A stretch of 64,000 nucleotides of DNA, from NCBI RefSeq assembly GCF_000737845.1, contig NZ_ATLK01000002.1:62006-126005 (forward strand), in the 5' to 3' direction. This DNA comes from Bifidobacterium bombi DSM 19703. GTDB taxonomy: Bacteria; Actinomycetota; Actinomycetes; Actinomycetales; Bifidobacteriaceae. The notes under the pieces were generated by a model. That model saw nothing but the letters and a program-made list of their open reading frames with translations, did no database searches and had not been told where the DNA came from. Of this stretch, positions 26,709 to 36,257 are shown piece after piece (positions within the stretch are counted from its first letter, which is position 1; every line of letters begins with the position of its first letter). Made by a program: the position numbers and the translations under genes.

Positions 26709-27962
26709 ATGGCTGTCAATGACATCAAGGGCATCGCTGATTGCAATGGAGGCACTAGCATCAATACGGTCAACGGCATCAATGACGTGAACGGTGCCTT
26801 CGGCGCTGCAAGAACGGACCCGCTCCCCGATACGCCTCGCCCGGTCATAAGCCAGGTGAAGGTTCGAGTCCCGGCCACCAGCGCAAACCTCGGGTCGGGA
26901 TTCGATTCCGTAGGTCTGGCGCTGGACTACTACGACGAACTCACCTTCACCCGCAATCCCGCTGCGAACGGTTCAGCACAGAACCGCCCCATGAGCGCCG
27001 GCGGCTCGGAACCGGACGGTGTCCGCGTCATCATCCACGGTGAGGGAGAAGACACGCTGCCGCGTGATGAGACCCATCTGGTGGTCTCCATGTTCCGTCG
27101 GGCCTGCCGTACGTTCGGGCTTCCTAGGTTCGGATTCACACTGGAGTCATGCAACCGGATTCCGCAGGCGCGTGGCATGGGGTCGTCGGCCGAGGCCATA
27201 GTGGCGGGCATCAGCGCGGCCGCGGCATTCGCGGGTCTCGGTGACGATGTTCGGGATGTCTCTCTCGGTGCCTTTGGTCAGGGAACTTCGTCTGAACGTT
27301 CGTCTGAATGTCCATCTGAACGTTCGTCTGAAGGCGCGGCTGTGGGAAAGGATCCGATATTCGCGTTGGCCGCCGAGGCTGAAGGTCACCCCGACAATGT
27401 GGCTCCTGCGGTCTACGGTGGGCTTACGGTATCGTGGAAACAACAGGCCGGTGAAGGTACGGGGTCACTTAAGATCGCGGATGCCGAGCCGCTGCAGACC
27501 GGCTTCCACACCGTCCGTTACCCGGTAAGCCCGGACGTCCATGCGTCGGTGTTCGTTCCGGATTTCGAACTTTCGACGCAACGTGCGCGTCAGGCGCTTC
27601 CTGCACGGGTTCCATACGCTTCGGCGGTTCACAACGTCTCACGTGTGGCGCTATTGCCGGCCGCCATGAATTGTACGGATGCGGCCCACGGCAACCAGCT
27701 CCTTTTTGCGGCCACGCAAGACCTTCTGCATCAGCCCTACCGCAAGGCTTTGATGCCTTCCTCATGGGAGTTGATCGAGCGGTTGCGCTCGCAGGGCTTT
27801 GCGGCGGCCGTGTCGGGTGCAGGCCCGTGCGTTCTGGTGCTCCATTATGGTCAGGCTCGCTCGCAGATTGACGCTGCTGCCGCCGGACAGCTGAATTCCG
27901 GACATTGGCGTGTGCTCCACCTTCCCGTCAATGTCGGCGGCGTGTCGGTTTGCGTTTCCTGA
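26709..27962 (+). CDS. thrB: Homoserine kinase with repeat insertion
   Basis: GHMP-family kinase that phosphorylates homoserine for threonine synthase. Substrate motif PATSANLGSGFDSVGLALDYYD begins near residue 57, the ATP loop RIPQARGMGSSAEAIVAGI near 148, and the C-terminal SGAGPCVL motif is present. At 417 residues it is about 100 longer than usual: there is a roughly 50-residue N-terminal extension and an internal insert whose core is four 12-bp units (27287-27334) encoding an SSER/SSEC/PSER/SSEG run. ATG 26709 follows AAGGAGG. The enzyme call is firm. Confidence 0.94.
   Translation: MAVNDIKGIADCNGGTSINTVNGINDVNGAFGAARTDPLPDTPRPVISQVKVRVPATSANLGSGFDSVGLALDYYDELTFTRNPAANGSAQNRPMSAGGSEPDGVRVIIHGEGEDTLPRDETHLVVSMFRRACRTFGLPRFGFTLESCNRIPQARGMGSSAEAIVAGISAAAAFAGLGDDVRDVSLGAFGQGTSSERSSECPSERSSEGAAVGKDPIFALAAEAEGHPDNVAPAVYGGLTVSWKQQAGEGTGSLKIADAEPLQTGFHTVRYPVSPDVHASVFVPDFELSTQRARQALPARVPYASAVHNVSRVALLPAAMNCTDAAHGNQLLFAATQDLLHQPYRKALMPSSWELIERLRSQGFAAAVSGAGPCVLVLHYGQARSQIDAAAAGQLNSGHWRVLHLPVNVGGVSVCVS
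27287..27334 (+). repeat. Four 12-bp tandem repeats inside thrB
   Basis: Units TTCGTCTGAACG, TTCGTCTGAATG, TCCATCTGAACG and TTCGTCTGAAGG follow each other without gap and keep the reading frame (four residues per unit). Confidence 0.85.
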
Positions 27963-28455
27963 CATCGGGGATTCGTTCGACGGTGTATCCGTTCCAGCGC
28001 AGTTGACGGAAAGCTGTGTCTCGCGGGGTCACTAGTAGTAAGTGACTTGCGGGTTTGAGTTTTGCCGGCCTGCCGGTTTAGCCGCTGGCTGGGGTGTTGG
28101 CTGGCTGTCGGCAACGGTTCTTCTTGCCGGCGGGTGACCTTCGATTCCGGTTTGATGTATGTGTGGTTTGATGAATGTGCTGCTGAACGAGTACGACGTT
28201 GAACGAATGCGTGGCTTGGGACGTGTGGCTTGACGAATGCGTGGCTTGACGAATGCGTGGCTTGTGGATGGTGCGCAAACCATGAATGGGTGATGCGGTT
28301 CGCCTATGGGCGGGGCCGTGAAGGGTGTTGCGGCTTGTGGATGGTGCGCGAGCCGCAACATTACCCATTGGGGTAGTATGAAGGGCAGATGATGAAGGGT
28401 GTGCGTTGCATGGGGCGCACGTTGCCCGCTTTTCGCGTGTAAGGTCTGGAGTGAT
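27963..28455. other. Spacer with tandem repeats upstream of maf
   Basis: About 490 bases without a gene. 28223-28264 carries 16-bp units (GYGTGGCTTGACGAAT, two and a half copies plus a diverged one before). An 18-bp segment, GGCTTGTGGATGGTGCGC, occurs at 28259-28276 and again at 28332-28349; the second copy sits in the loop of a hairpin TTGCGGCT/AGCCGCAA (28328-28358). Confidence 0.6.
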
Positions 28456-30006
28456 ATGAGCGTTTCCGTGATACTTGCCTCAAGTTCCCCGTCGCGCCGC
28501 AGGGTGCTTCTGCAGGCCGGAGTGAACCCCAATGTCAGCGTCTCGCATGTAGACGAACCGGCGGCCCTTGAGGCCGCTGCCGCTCGGTTTGGCGGCCGTG
28601 TGGCCGATCTTGATGCGAAGCAGCGCGTCGAGATCCTCGCCCGGGCGAAGGCGCGGGCTGTGGCTTCATATTATCGTTCCGTCGCACAGGTGGCGGCGGA
28701 TGCACACGGCGAACAGGTCACCGCATACCCGCTACAGGCGCCGCAGGTCACGGATGCCGGCGCGGGTGGCGTGCAATCCGATGAGACTCAGACTGGTTCG
28801 CAATCTCGGTTCGCAGGCGCGAAACCCCCGGTGGCAGATGCACGATTCCGGCCCGCAGATGTGAAGCATTCGTCCGACGGCACTTCTGACATCGACCGTA
28901 CGGTCACGCAAGATTTTTCGGGTCTGGCCGTTCCCACCCGTACCGAGCCGCTCGACGAGGCGATGGCCGGTTTGCATGGGTTCGAAAGTTCGTCGCACGG
29001 TCCGTTGATCATAGGGTGCGATTCGATGTTCCTGTTTGGGGGCGAGACGTTCGGCAAACCCCATACTCCGCAGGTGGCGCGTGAGCGTCTGACGGCAATG
29101 AGAGGCAAGTCCGGCGAGCTGTGGACAGGCCACTGCGTCATCGATTTCGCCACCGGCCGTGAGCTCACCGAGGCAAGCCATGCCCGGGTACGGTTCGCAG
29201 ACTACACCGACGAACAGGTTGAGGCCTATGTTTCCACGGGTGAGCCTCTGGAAGTGGCGGGATGCTTCACTCTGGAAGGATTGGGCGGCCCGTTCATCGA
29301 GAGTGTTGAGGGAGACCCCAGCGGAGTGCTGGGTATCAGCCTTCCCTTGTTGCGGCGTTTGACGGGAAAATTGGGCATCGACTGGACATGGCTGTGGAAC
29401 TGGCAGAACACTTCCGCGGTTCAGCCAGGCTTTGGCTCTAGGCCGCAGGCTCAGGATTCGGACATCGAGCTGCGTGTCGCGGCCGCCACGTCGCCACAGG
29501 GACGTATTCGTCAGCCCGGTGACGGGTGGGTGGAATGCGTCTGCGGCAGCAGGCATTGGGGTCGTCACGGTGCGGCGGGAATTCTGCTTGCTCGGCGCGA
29601 TGAGCGGACGGGCGAAGTTACCGATATCGTGATGCAGCATCGCGCGCAGTGGAGTGCGGAAGGTGGCACGTGGGGCATTCCCGGCGGTGCGATTACGGCT
29701 GGTGAGACTCCGATTGAGGGGGCGTTGCGCGAATCCTATGAGGAGGCGAACATCACTCCGGACGACATCGAGGTCGTAGGAACCCATCGTGAGGAGCACG
29801 GTCCTTGGGCTTATACCACGGTGATTGCGTTCGAGAAGCCCGGGCATCGGGTGGACCCTCACCCCAATGATGACGAGAGTCTGAAGATAGGTTGGGTGCC
29901 TGTGCCAAACGTGGCCGGTCTCAAGCTGCTCACGGCGTTCCGTACGGATTGGCCGGGATTCACCGAGCGTCTCGATCGGCTGGCGCGGGAGTACAAGGGC
30001 AAGTGA
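28456..30006 (+). CDS. Maf nucleotide pyrophosphatase fused to a Nudix hydrolase
   Basis: The N-terminal part is a Maf-type nucleoside triphosphate pyrophosphatase (ILASSSPSRRRVLLQAG at residue 6; IIGCDSMFLFGGETFGKP with the catalytic Asp; GCFTLEGLGGPFIESVEGDPSGVLG). A polar insert of about 90 residues splits it (about 28700-29000). After a linker comes a Nudix domain with WGIPGGAITAGETPIEGALR followed by ESYEEANI, a complete Nudix box. Both activities clean up non-canonical or surplus nucleotides. ATG 28456 is chosen; the frame is open to 28399 but those residues do not match Maf. 516 residues. Fusion is clear; substrates are not. Confidence 0.88.
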   Translation: MSVSVILASSSPSRRRVLLQAGVNPNVSVSHVDEPAALEAAAARFGGRVADLDAKQRVEILARAKARAVASYYRSVAQVAADAHGEQVTAYPLQAPQVTDAGAGGVQSDETQTGSQSRFAGAKPPVADARFRPADVKHSSDGTSDIDRTVTQDFSGLAVPTRTEPLDEAMAGLHGFESSSHGPLIIGCDSMFLFGGETFGKPHTPQVARERLTAMRGKSGELWTGHCVIDFATGRELTEASHARVRFADYTDEQVEAYVSTGEPLEVAGCFTLEGLGGPFIESVEGDPSGVLGISLPLLRRLTGKLGIDWTWLWNWQNTSAVQPGFGSRPQAQDSDIELRVAAATSPQGRIRQPGDGWVECVCGSRHWGRHGAAGILLARRDERTGEVTDIVMQHRAQWSAEGGTWGIPGGAITAGETPIEGALRESYEEANITPDDIEVVGTHREEHGPWAYTTVIAFEKPGHRVDPHPNDDESLKIGWVPVPNVAGLKLLTAFRTDWPGFTERLDRLAREYKGK

Positions 30007-30058
30007 ATCCGTTGTCCGCGCGAGTTCGCCGTTCGTTGGGTCGGTTTTTCTTGGTGTG

Positions 30059-30143
30059 GTTTCCTGGTCCGGTTCTTTAGGTCTGGATTATTCCCGGTTT
30101 GGTTTCCCGGTCTGGTTCTTTAGGTCTGGATTATTCTCCGTTT
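30059..30143. repeat. Two 42-bp near-identical tandem repeats
   Basis: The unit at 30059-30100 recurs at 30101-30143 with few changes; the core GGTTCTTTAGGTCTGGATTA is identical in both. A shorter third echo (GGTTTCCCGGTCTTG) follows. The spacer lies between the Maf-Nudix gene and a convergent carrier gene. Confidence 0.85.
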
Positions 30144-30213
30144 GCTTTCCCGTTTGGTTTCCCGGTCTTGATCATTTCCGTCTTGGTTCCCGGCGTGCGT
30201 CGTGAATCGTCAT

Positions 30214-31158
30214 TCAGCTCAGCAATGCGGCGATGAGGGCTATGCAGACCGGGCTGGTGACGGTGGAAAGCAGGATGCCGTCGCGGGCGAATTCCATGCC
30301 GGCCTTATAACGCGCAGCGTAATTGTAGACGTTCTGCCCGGCCGGGAGTGCGGCCAGCACGACGCAGGCGTAAAGCACCTTCCCCGAGAACCCCATGACA
30401 TACTTTGCCAGCAGGAACGCGATGATTGGCATGATGACGTTTTTCAGCACGGTCACGGTGTATACGGCCGGTCGTGCCGACTTGTTCTGCAGCGGCGTGG
30501 TGCCGTAAATGGACATGCCGAACGCCATGAGGATCATGGGGACCGCGCTCTGCCCCAGGATGTTGATGGGGTCGTAAATGAACTTCGGAATCGGATAGTA
30601 TCCGATTTTCGCGGCCAAGGCCGATATGAGGATACCGCCCAACGAGCCGATGAGCAGCGGCTGATGCAACGGCTGCATGAGGATTCGCTTGGCCGATGTC
30701 TTGCCTGAAGTCGTGATGTCGAGCACCGTCAGCGCGATGGGGGTGAAAATGGCCTGCTGCATGACAAGGATAGGCGCCACGAGCGCGGGGTTGCCCAGAA
30801 TGTAAGTGGCGATCGGCAGGCCGATGTTGTTAGAGTTCAAGTACAGCGAATTGAGCGCACCCACGGTCGCGTCGGCGGCGCCCATATGGAAGAACAGTCT
30901 GTTGAGCAGCAGGAACAGTAGACCCACCGTCAGTGCCGAAAAAAAGGCCACGACGATGGAGGAATGGAAAATCTCCAAAATGGGTTCTTTCGAGAGTATC
31001 GCAAACATGAGGCAAGGATTCGTGACGAAGAAACTCACCTTGTTGAGCACCATCTGTGCGCTGGGGCCGCCGATGCGCATACGCGCCGTCACATAACCCG
31101 CTACAATGATCACGGCGATGACGAAGAATCCCTGCATCGCGCTAAGTAACCCGGTCAT
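30214..31158 (-). CDS. AEC-family membrane transporter
   Basis: A 314-residue integral membrane protein with about ten hydrophobic segments in the AEC (auxin efflux carrier, malonate/organic acid) arrangement. Seen are FFVTNPCLMFAILSKEPI near the start, NSNNIGLPIATYILGN in the first half and SAVPMILMAFGMSI in the second, the usual conserved spots. Bacterial members export or import malate, malonate or other carboxylates, but substrate cannot be predicted. Start ATG 31158 at the end of a long spacer facing recG. No partner gene. Confidence 0.85.
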   Translation of the reverse strand: MTGLLSAMQGFFVIAVIIVAGYVTARMRIGGPSAQMVLNKVSFFVTNPCLMFAILSKEPILEIFHSSIVVAFFSALTVGLLFLLLNRLFFHMGAADATVGALNSLYLNSNNIGLPIATYILGNPALVAPILVMQQAIFTPIALTVLDITTSGKTSAKRILMQPLHQPLLIGSLGGILISALAAKIGYYPIPKFIYDPINILGQSAVPMILMAFGMSIYGTTPLQNKSARPAVYTVTVLKNVIMPIIAFLLAKYVMGFSGKVLYACVVLAALPAGQNVYNYAARYKAGMEFARDGILLSTVTSPVCIALIAALLS

Positions 31159-31299
31159 ACTGCCTCCAGTTCGTTCTTTCCTGCGTATGCCCGCCTCAAT
31201 AGTGCCTCACCCTGTCGAGAAGAGCGTGATGCGTCCTGCCATGCGGCTTTTCGAACCAGCTTTGTCAAGGACGTTCGTGCGAATCCTTACAATGGTCGT

Positions 31300-33924
31300 A
31301 TGGACGTGACGCCGTTAACCCCAATCTCCCACCTTATAGCCAATAAGCGCAAGGTGAGTGCACTCAAATCGCTTGGCATCGAGACCGTGGAGGAAGCTCT
31401 GGCCTATTATCCGTTCCGTGTGACGGACCCCGTCCCCGCTCGTGCGGTAGGAGAGGTACAGGTCGGCCAGGCGTTGGCATTTCCCGCAGTGGTACGTGGC
31501 TTCCAAATCATCCCCATGGGAGGCAGGCGAGGCTACCGGTTCGAGGCGATGGTCGACGATTCCGTCTTCGCGGCATCGCGCCATGTCCCTGCATCGTTGG
31601 TGAGACTCACGTTCTTCTCACACAAGAAACCGTACATGGACTGGCTTGGCATGCGGATGCATTCCGGAGCACAGGTGGTGGTGGCCGGTACGTTGGGCGA
31701 GTACAACAACCAGCCACAGTTCATGCACCCTGAAGTGCTGACGGTGGCTCTTGCGGGCATCGGCGGCGTTGCCGATGCCACGGACCGTCCGTCCGCGGCG
31801 CTCGCATCACCGGGCAGCCTCAAATTCGACGCCTCAAACCAGTCCGAAGCCCTGCTTCATGTGTGCAGGCCTCGACCGATATACCACGCCAATTCGCGTA
31901 TCTCCAGCGAACATATCCACGAGGTAATTCTGGTATTGCTCAAGGCGTTGGGCGTTCTGGTAGAGTCGGACCACGAAACCGAAGAACAGGGTGCGATGCC
32001 GAATTCTTCCTCGGCTTCGGGCAAGGCCCTGGGTCGGCTCTCGGGCACCGACGGCTTCCAGGAGGACGTTTCGAGCATCCACGCGGTCAGTGCTCCGTTC
32101 GTCCCCGACGTGCTCCCGCAAAAAGTCATCGACGAATGCGGCTTGCTGCACCGGGCCGCCGCGTTCGCCGCAGTTCATGACCCTCATAGCGTGGAGCAGT
32201 TCGCAGAAGGTCTTAAGACGCTGCGGTATGAAGAGGCGTTCGTATCCCAGATTGCTGTTTTGCAGGCCCGCCAGCAGTCGCGCACGGCCCATGCTTTCCC
32301 ATGCACGCAAACCGGACTGCGAGAGGAATTCATCGATTCACTCCCGTTCGACCTCACTTCGGGTCAACGTCAGGTGATAGACGAAATGGGCATGGACATG
32401 CAGCGTCTCTTCCCTATGCAGCGGCTGCTTGAGGGTGAGGTCGGCAGCGGCAAGACGGTCGTCGCTCTTGCGGCTATGCTTCAGGCGGTGGCCTCCGGCG
32501 GTCAGGCTTTGCTTGTGGCCCCTACGCTTGTGCTGGCGGAACAGCATGAGCGTACGATCGGTTCCATGGTTTCCAAGCTCGCCACACCGGTGGATGTCAC
32601 TCTGTTTACAGGCGGCATGAAGCTGTCCCAGCGAAGGCAGGCTCTGGCTCGCATGGCCAATGGTTCGCCGGGCATCATCGTGGCCACCCATGCCGCTTTG
32701 TCCAGGCACGTGCAGATTCCGAACCTCGCGCTCACGGTCATCGACGAGCAGCATCGGTTTGGAGTGGAGCAACGTGAGGTGGTGAAGGATCTCAACACGA
32801 AGGATGCTGATGGGAAACCTATCCCAGGGGGTAAGGCTCCGCACATGCTGGTCATGACCGCGACTCCCATACCGAGGTCGGCCGCCATGACCTGGTTTGG
32901 TGACCTTGACGTCTCCGAACTCACGCAGCTGCCGGGAGGGCGTAGGCCTGTGAAGACCGTGGTCGTGCCTGAGGCGGACAATGTCACGATGTCACGCATG
33001 TTCACGCATCTGCGGCGGCGTATCGATGCAGGGGAGCGGGTATACATCGTTTGCCCTCGTATCGAGGAGGACTCCGATGAGGCGGACGATGGTGTGGGTG
33101 TGATTGGCGCGGGTGGCGCGAGTAGTGTGGCTGGCGCGGCTAACGGCGGGGTGGTTGGTGTGTCTAAGGTCGATGCAGCATCTGCCAACACGGCTGGCGC
33201 GGGCGCGCAACGCCACAAGGAAGGAACGGGGCAGGGCTTCACGGAGCCGGATTTTGTGGAGTTCGAAGGCACCTCCGATTCGGAGGGTGACGGAACCGGC
33301 GAACCTAAGGCACCCTTGCATTCAGTTGGTCAGATGAAGGCTAGACTCTCAGTGTTGCCGCAATTCCAAGGCGTTGAGTTCGCAACGCTTACCGGGCGCG
33401 ACGATGATGAGACCAAACTCCGGGTGATGGCCGATTTCAAATCGGGGCGAACCCCGGTTCTGGTTTCCACCACGGTCATTGAGGTGGGCGTTGACGTGCC
33501 TCAGGCCAGCTGTATCGTCATTTTCGATGCGGATCGGTTCGGTTTGTCGCAGCTACATCAGCTACGTGGCCGTGTGGGCCGTGGCGGCACGGATGCGTGG
33601 GCTTTCCTCATCTCCCGCGCCGAGCCGGGGAGCATCGCGCAGGAGCGCCTTGAGGTGATTCGAACTTCCAGCGACGGTGCACGGATTGCCGAGGCGGATC
33701 TTGAGCTGCGTGGTGCCGGTGACGTCGTCGGTGACCGGCAGTCCGGAGGCAAATCCGGGTTGAAACTGTTGCGCGTGGTTAAGGACAAGGCCATTATCGT
33801 CGATGCAAGAAAGCGCGCCGAACGGTTGCTTGAAGGGGATCCCGATCTCAAGGGTGCCCCTGACTTGGCTGGTGCCGTCCTGGACTTCACCCGTGGCACG
33901 GAAAAACAGATTCTCAGCAGCTAG
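31300..33924 (+). CDS. recG: ATP-dependent DNA helicase RecG
   Basis: Branch-migrates forks and Holliday junctions. N-terminal wedge/OB domain (SHLIANKRKVSALKSLGI, then VVVAGTLGEYNNQPQFMHPE), helicase core with Walker A GEVGSGKT (about residue 379), DEQHRFG (about 482), TATPIPRS (about 525), and motif VI QLRGRVGRGG near 757. At 874 residues it is 100-150 longer than usual; a Gly/Ala/Val-rich insert of about 75 residues (33085-33310) sits in the second helicase lobe between FVCPRIEEDSDE-type and MKARLSVLPQF segments. Start ATG 31300. Followed 420 bases later by rsmD. Confidence 0.95.
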   Translation: MDVTPLTPISHLIANKRKVSALKSLGIETVEEALAYYPFRVTDPVPARAVGEVQVGQALAFPAVVRGFQIIPMGGRRGYRFEAMVDDSVFAASRHVPASLVRLTFFSHKKPYMDWLGMRMHSGAQVVVAGTLGEYNNQPQFMHPEVLTVALAGIGGVADATDRPSAALASPGSLKFDASNQSEALLHVCRPRPIYHANSRISSEHIHEVILVLLKALGVLVESDHETEEQGAMPNSSSASGKALGRLSGTDGFQEDVSSIHAVSAPFVPDVLPQKVIDECGLLHRAAAFAAVHDPHSVEQFAEGLKTLRYEEAFVSQIAVLQARQQSRTAHAFPCTQTGLREEFIDSLPFDLTSGQRQVIDEMGMDMQRLFPMQRLLEGEVGSGKTVVALAAMLQAVASGGQALLVAPTLVLAEQHERTIGSMVSKLATPVDVTLFTGGMKLSQRRQALARMANGSPGIIVATHAALSRHVQIPNLALTVIDEQHRFGVEQREVVKDLNTKDADGKPIPGGKAPHMLVMTATPIPRSAAMTWFGDLDVSELTQLPGGRRPVKTVVVPEADNVTMSRMFTHLRRRIDAGERVYIVCPRIEEDSDEADDGVGVIGAGGASSVAGAANGGVVGVSKVDAASANTAGAGAQRHKEGTGQGFTEPDFVEFEGTSDSEGDGTGEPKAPLHSVGQMKARLSVLPQFQGVEFATLTGRDDDETKLRVMADFKSGRTPVLVSTTVIEVGVDVPQASCIVIFDADRFGLSQLHQLRGRVGRGGTDAWAFLISRAEPGSIAQERLEVIRTSSDGARIAEADLELRGAGDVVGDRQSGGKSGLKLLRVVKDKAIIVDARKRAERLLEGDPDLKGAPDLAGAVLDFTRGTEKQILSS

Positions 33925-34346
33925 AGGCCGAACGGTGAGCGTTTTAGCGTATCCGAGCTACGGACGTGTGGCTGCGTCCACATCGAGTGACGTTCTTGAT
34001 TACCTTATGCTGACGTGAACCGCAGCGCTTGCTGCATAGGTATGCTGTATTGAGCCATCGGCTGTGGCGGGTTGTGGTGTCATCTGCAAAGGCGTCTGCG
34101 GGTTCAGCCGTAAAAGGTTCTGCGTGTTGGGCAGAGGTTGGTAGTGTCGGCTGTGACGGGTCTGTGGTGTTGGTTGCATGTTGTGCCGTTTCGTGGCATA
34201 AGTTATTGCGGTTACGTTCAGTTGCCACGTGTCATGCCGTGCGGTGGCAGTATTTGTGCCGTTTCTTGGCTTTGTCTCCCTTCCGTGCCGCTCGTTAGGC
34301 ATTCGCCGCACCGATTGTGCGGCAGGCCTGACGCTACAGTGGCTGT
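33925..34346. other. Spacer between recG and rsmD
   Basis: About 420 bases rich in GTTG/TGTG. Open frames across it have no ribosome site and unnatural composition. I see no gene, RNA or clear promoter. Confidence 0.4.
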
Positions 34347-34922
34347 ATGCGCATTATCTCAGGCCGATTCAAAGGGTTCCAGTTGCCGCCTGCCAAGCCC
34401 GGTACCAGACCTACCACTGACCGCACTAAAGAAGCCATGTTTTCGCGGCTTGATGCCCTCGGCGTGCTTGATGGGGCGCGGGTGCTCGATCTTTTCGCCG
34501 GTACTGGTGCACTGGGCATCGAGGCGCTTTCGCGTGGGGCCAATGAGTTGCTCGCCGTCGAGTCGGCGGGCCCAGCCGCAGTGGAACTCACACGCACCTT
34601 GAAGTCCCTGACTATGCAACGTTCATGGGATCCTTCCGCCATGCACGCTCGAGTCATGCGCAAACGTGCCGAACGGTTCGCCGCCGGTTATCATGGTCCC
34701 GCATTTGACCTTATCCTGGCCGATCCGCCTTATGCGTTCAGCACGGAGGCATGTAACGCACTCATCATCGATCTGACGGACAGCCCGGCCGTGAATGAAG
34801 AGACAATCATGCTTTTCGAGCGCTCCGTTCGTTCCCAGGCCCTGGAGGCTCCGAAACGTTGGACCATCGATGATTGTCGTGAATATGGCGAGACAAAAGT
34901 ATTCACATTCTCCGTCCTTTGA
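34347..34922 (+). CDS. rsmD: 16S rRNA (guanine966-N2)-methyltransferase
   Basis: Methylates G966 of 16S rRNA in the 30S subunit. The 191-residue protein starts MRIISGRFKGFQLPPAKPGTR, the typical RsmD entry, then RPTTDRTKEAMFSRL, the SAM-binding LDLFAGTGALGIEALSRGA, and the catalytic motif IV with DPPYAF (about residue 127). Length is normal. Start ATG 34347. Convergent with trmD. Confidence 0.95.
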   Translation: MRIISGRFKGFQLPPAKPGTRPTTDRTKEAMFSRLDALGVLDGARVLDLFAGTGALGIEALSRGANELLAVESAGPAAVELTRTLKSLTMQRSWDPSAMHARVMRKRAERFAAGYHGPAFDLILADPPYAFSTEACNALIIDLTDSPAVNEETIMLFERSVRSQALEAPKRWTIDDCREYGETKVFTFSVL

Positions 34923-35273
34923 CGGGTTTGATTTGATCCTGTCTTTTGGCTTCTTGCCGAAGTAAGTAGCACAAGCGTTGCAGTTCCAGTGGACGAGGGG
35001 CAATACCGTCCTGATTGTGTGAAAATCTCACTAATGAATATGGGGCGGACGGCAGACGGCTTCCGGAGGTGCGGAAGCCGGAACGTGGTGCCGCGGCAAT
35101 GGCGGAGATGCTACGAAAGAGCAGGAAATCTAGGAACGGACAACGAACGGGGCCGTGAGAGGGGATTGGCGAATCTTGAAAGGTAGTCGAACTCGGAAAG
35201 GACAGCAAAACCCTGGAAACGCAAAAACTCGATAAGAACGTAACTTAGGGAAACCGCAGGAGTCACTCCCGAT
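34923..35273. other. Spacer between convergent rsmD and trmD
   Basis: About 350 bases, with the plus strand purine-rich toward the end. It contains a perfect 8-bp hairpin, CGGCTTCC/GGAAGCCG at 35057-35080, without a T tract. No gene is supported. Confidence 0.45.
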
Positions 35274-36158
35274 TCAGCGGTGCGGATGTGTTCCAGACAC
35301 TTCCCAACCCAAACTCGCCAGCGTTTTCCTGTCGGCTTTGTCGAGCGCCGAGCAATCTAAGGCCTCGATGAGATCCGGTCTGATGCGGTCTGTTCGCTCA
35401 AGCGCCTCGTCCCTGCGGAACCTGTCCACTTTGCCGTGGTCGCCGCTGGTGAGGATGGAGGGGACGGTCAATCCTCGCCAAGTGGTGGGACGCGTGTATT
35501 GCAGATGTTCGAGCAATGCGTTCGAGCCGGTGTACGATTCCTCCACGATGGAGTCCGGGTTGCCCATGAAACCTGGGATGAGCCGCGTAATGGCTTCAAG
35601 CATCACCGACACGGCGGCTTCTCCTCCATTGAGGACATAGTCTCCGATGGAATATTCCCGCACGTCGAGTCCACGATCGCGATAATAGCACGGGATGCGC
35701 GCGTCGTAGCCCTCGTAGCGTCCGCAGCCGAAAACGAGGTGTCGGGCGTGTGAAAGCTCGGTGGCTGCCTTCTGGTTGAACAATGGAGCCGAGGGATTGG
35801 GGAAGATGAGTATGGGGCGGGCATCCGTACTTGTTTCCTGCGGCGATGGTGCTGGTGCTGCATCGGCTGGATGCCGGGCGATGCCAAGTTCGTTTCCGGT
35901 CATGCCGGAGGTCTCTTCCGTTTCGGCCTTCATTCCCAACAGTTCGTCAAGACACTCCGCCCAGACTTCGGGCTTCATCACCATGCCGGCGCCCCCGCCC
36001 ACCGGCGTATCGTCCACGGAGTGATGCACATCGTGAGTCCAGTCGCGAAGATTGTGCGTGATGACTTGGAGCAGCCCTCGTTCCTGGGCTTTTCCGAACA
36101 GTCCGATGCCAAGTGCGGTGAAATATTCGGGGAAAACGGTTATGATGTCGATTTTCAT
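35274..36158 (-). CDS. trmD: tRNA (guanine37-N1)-methyltransferase
   Basis: Methylates G37 next to the anticodon, preventing frameshifts. MKIDIITVFPEYFTALG is the family start, so ATG 36158 is preferred over a GTG six codons upstream; then DDTPVGGGAGMVMKPEV, HLVFGCGRYEGYDARI, and the trefoil-knot SAM site YSIGDYVLNGGEAA. A Ser/Ala/Pro/Glu-rich insert (about residues 78-120) separates the first two blocks, where most TrmD have a short loop. Last gene of the rpsP-khpA-rimM-trmD operon, 100 bases after rimM. Confidence 0.95.
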   Translation of the reverse strand: MKIDIITVFPEYFTALGIGLFGKAQERGLLQVITHNLRDWTHDVHHSVDDTPVGGGAGMVMKPEVWAECLDELLGMKAETEETSGMTGNELGIARHPADAAPAPSPQETSTDARPILIFPNPSAPLFNQKAATELSHARHLVFGCGRYEGYDARIPCYYRDRGLDVREYSIGDYVLNGGEAAVSVMLEAITRLIPGFMGNPDSIVEESYTGSNALLEHLQYTRPTTWRGLTVPSILTSGDHGKVDRFRRDEALERTDRIRPDLIEALDCSALDKADRKTLASLGWEVSGTHPHR

Positions 36159-36257
36159 TGGATTCCAGTTGTTCACGGAAGTTGCACTGAGGTGAGGTCG
36201 CGCAACTTGGGCGCGTCCGGCAACGGGTTCGTTCGGATATGTTTTGTGGTGATTGCT

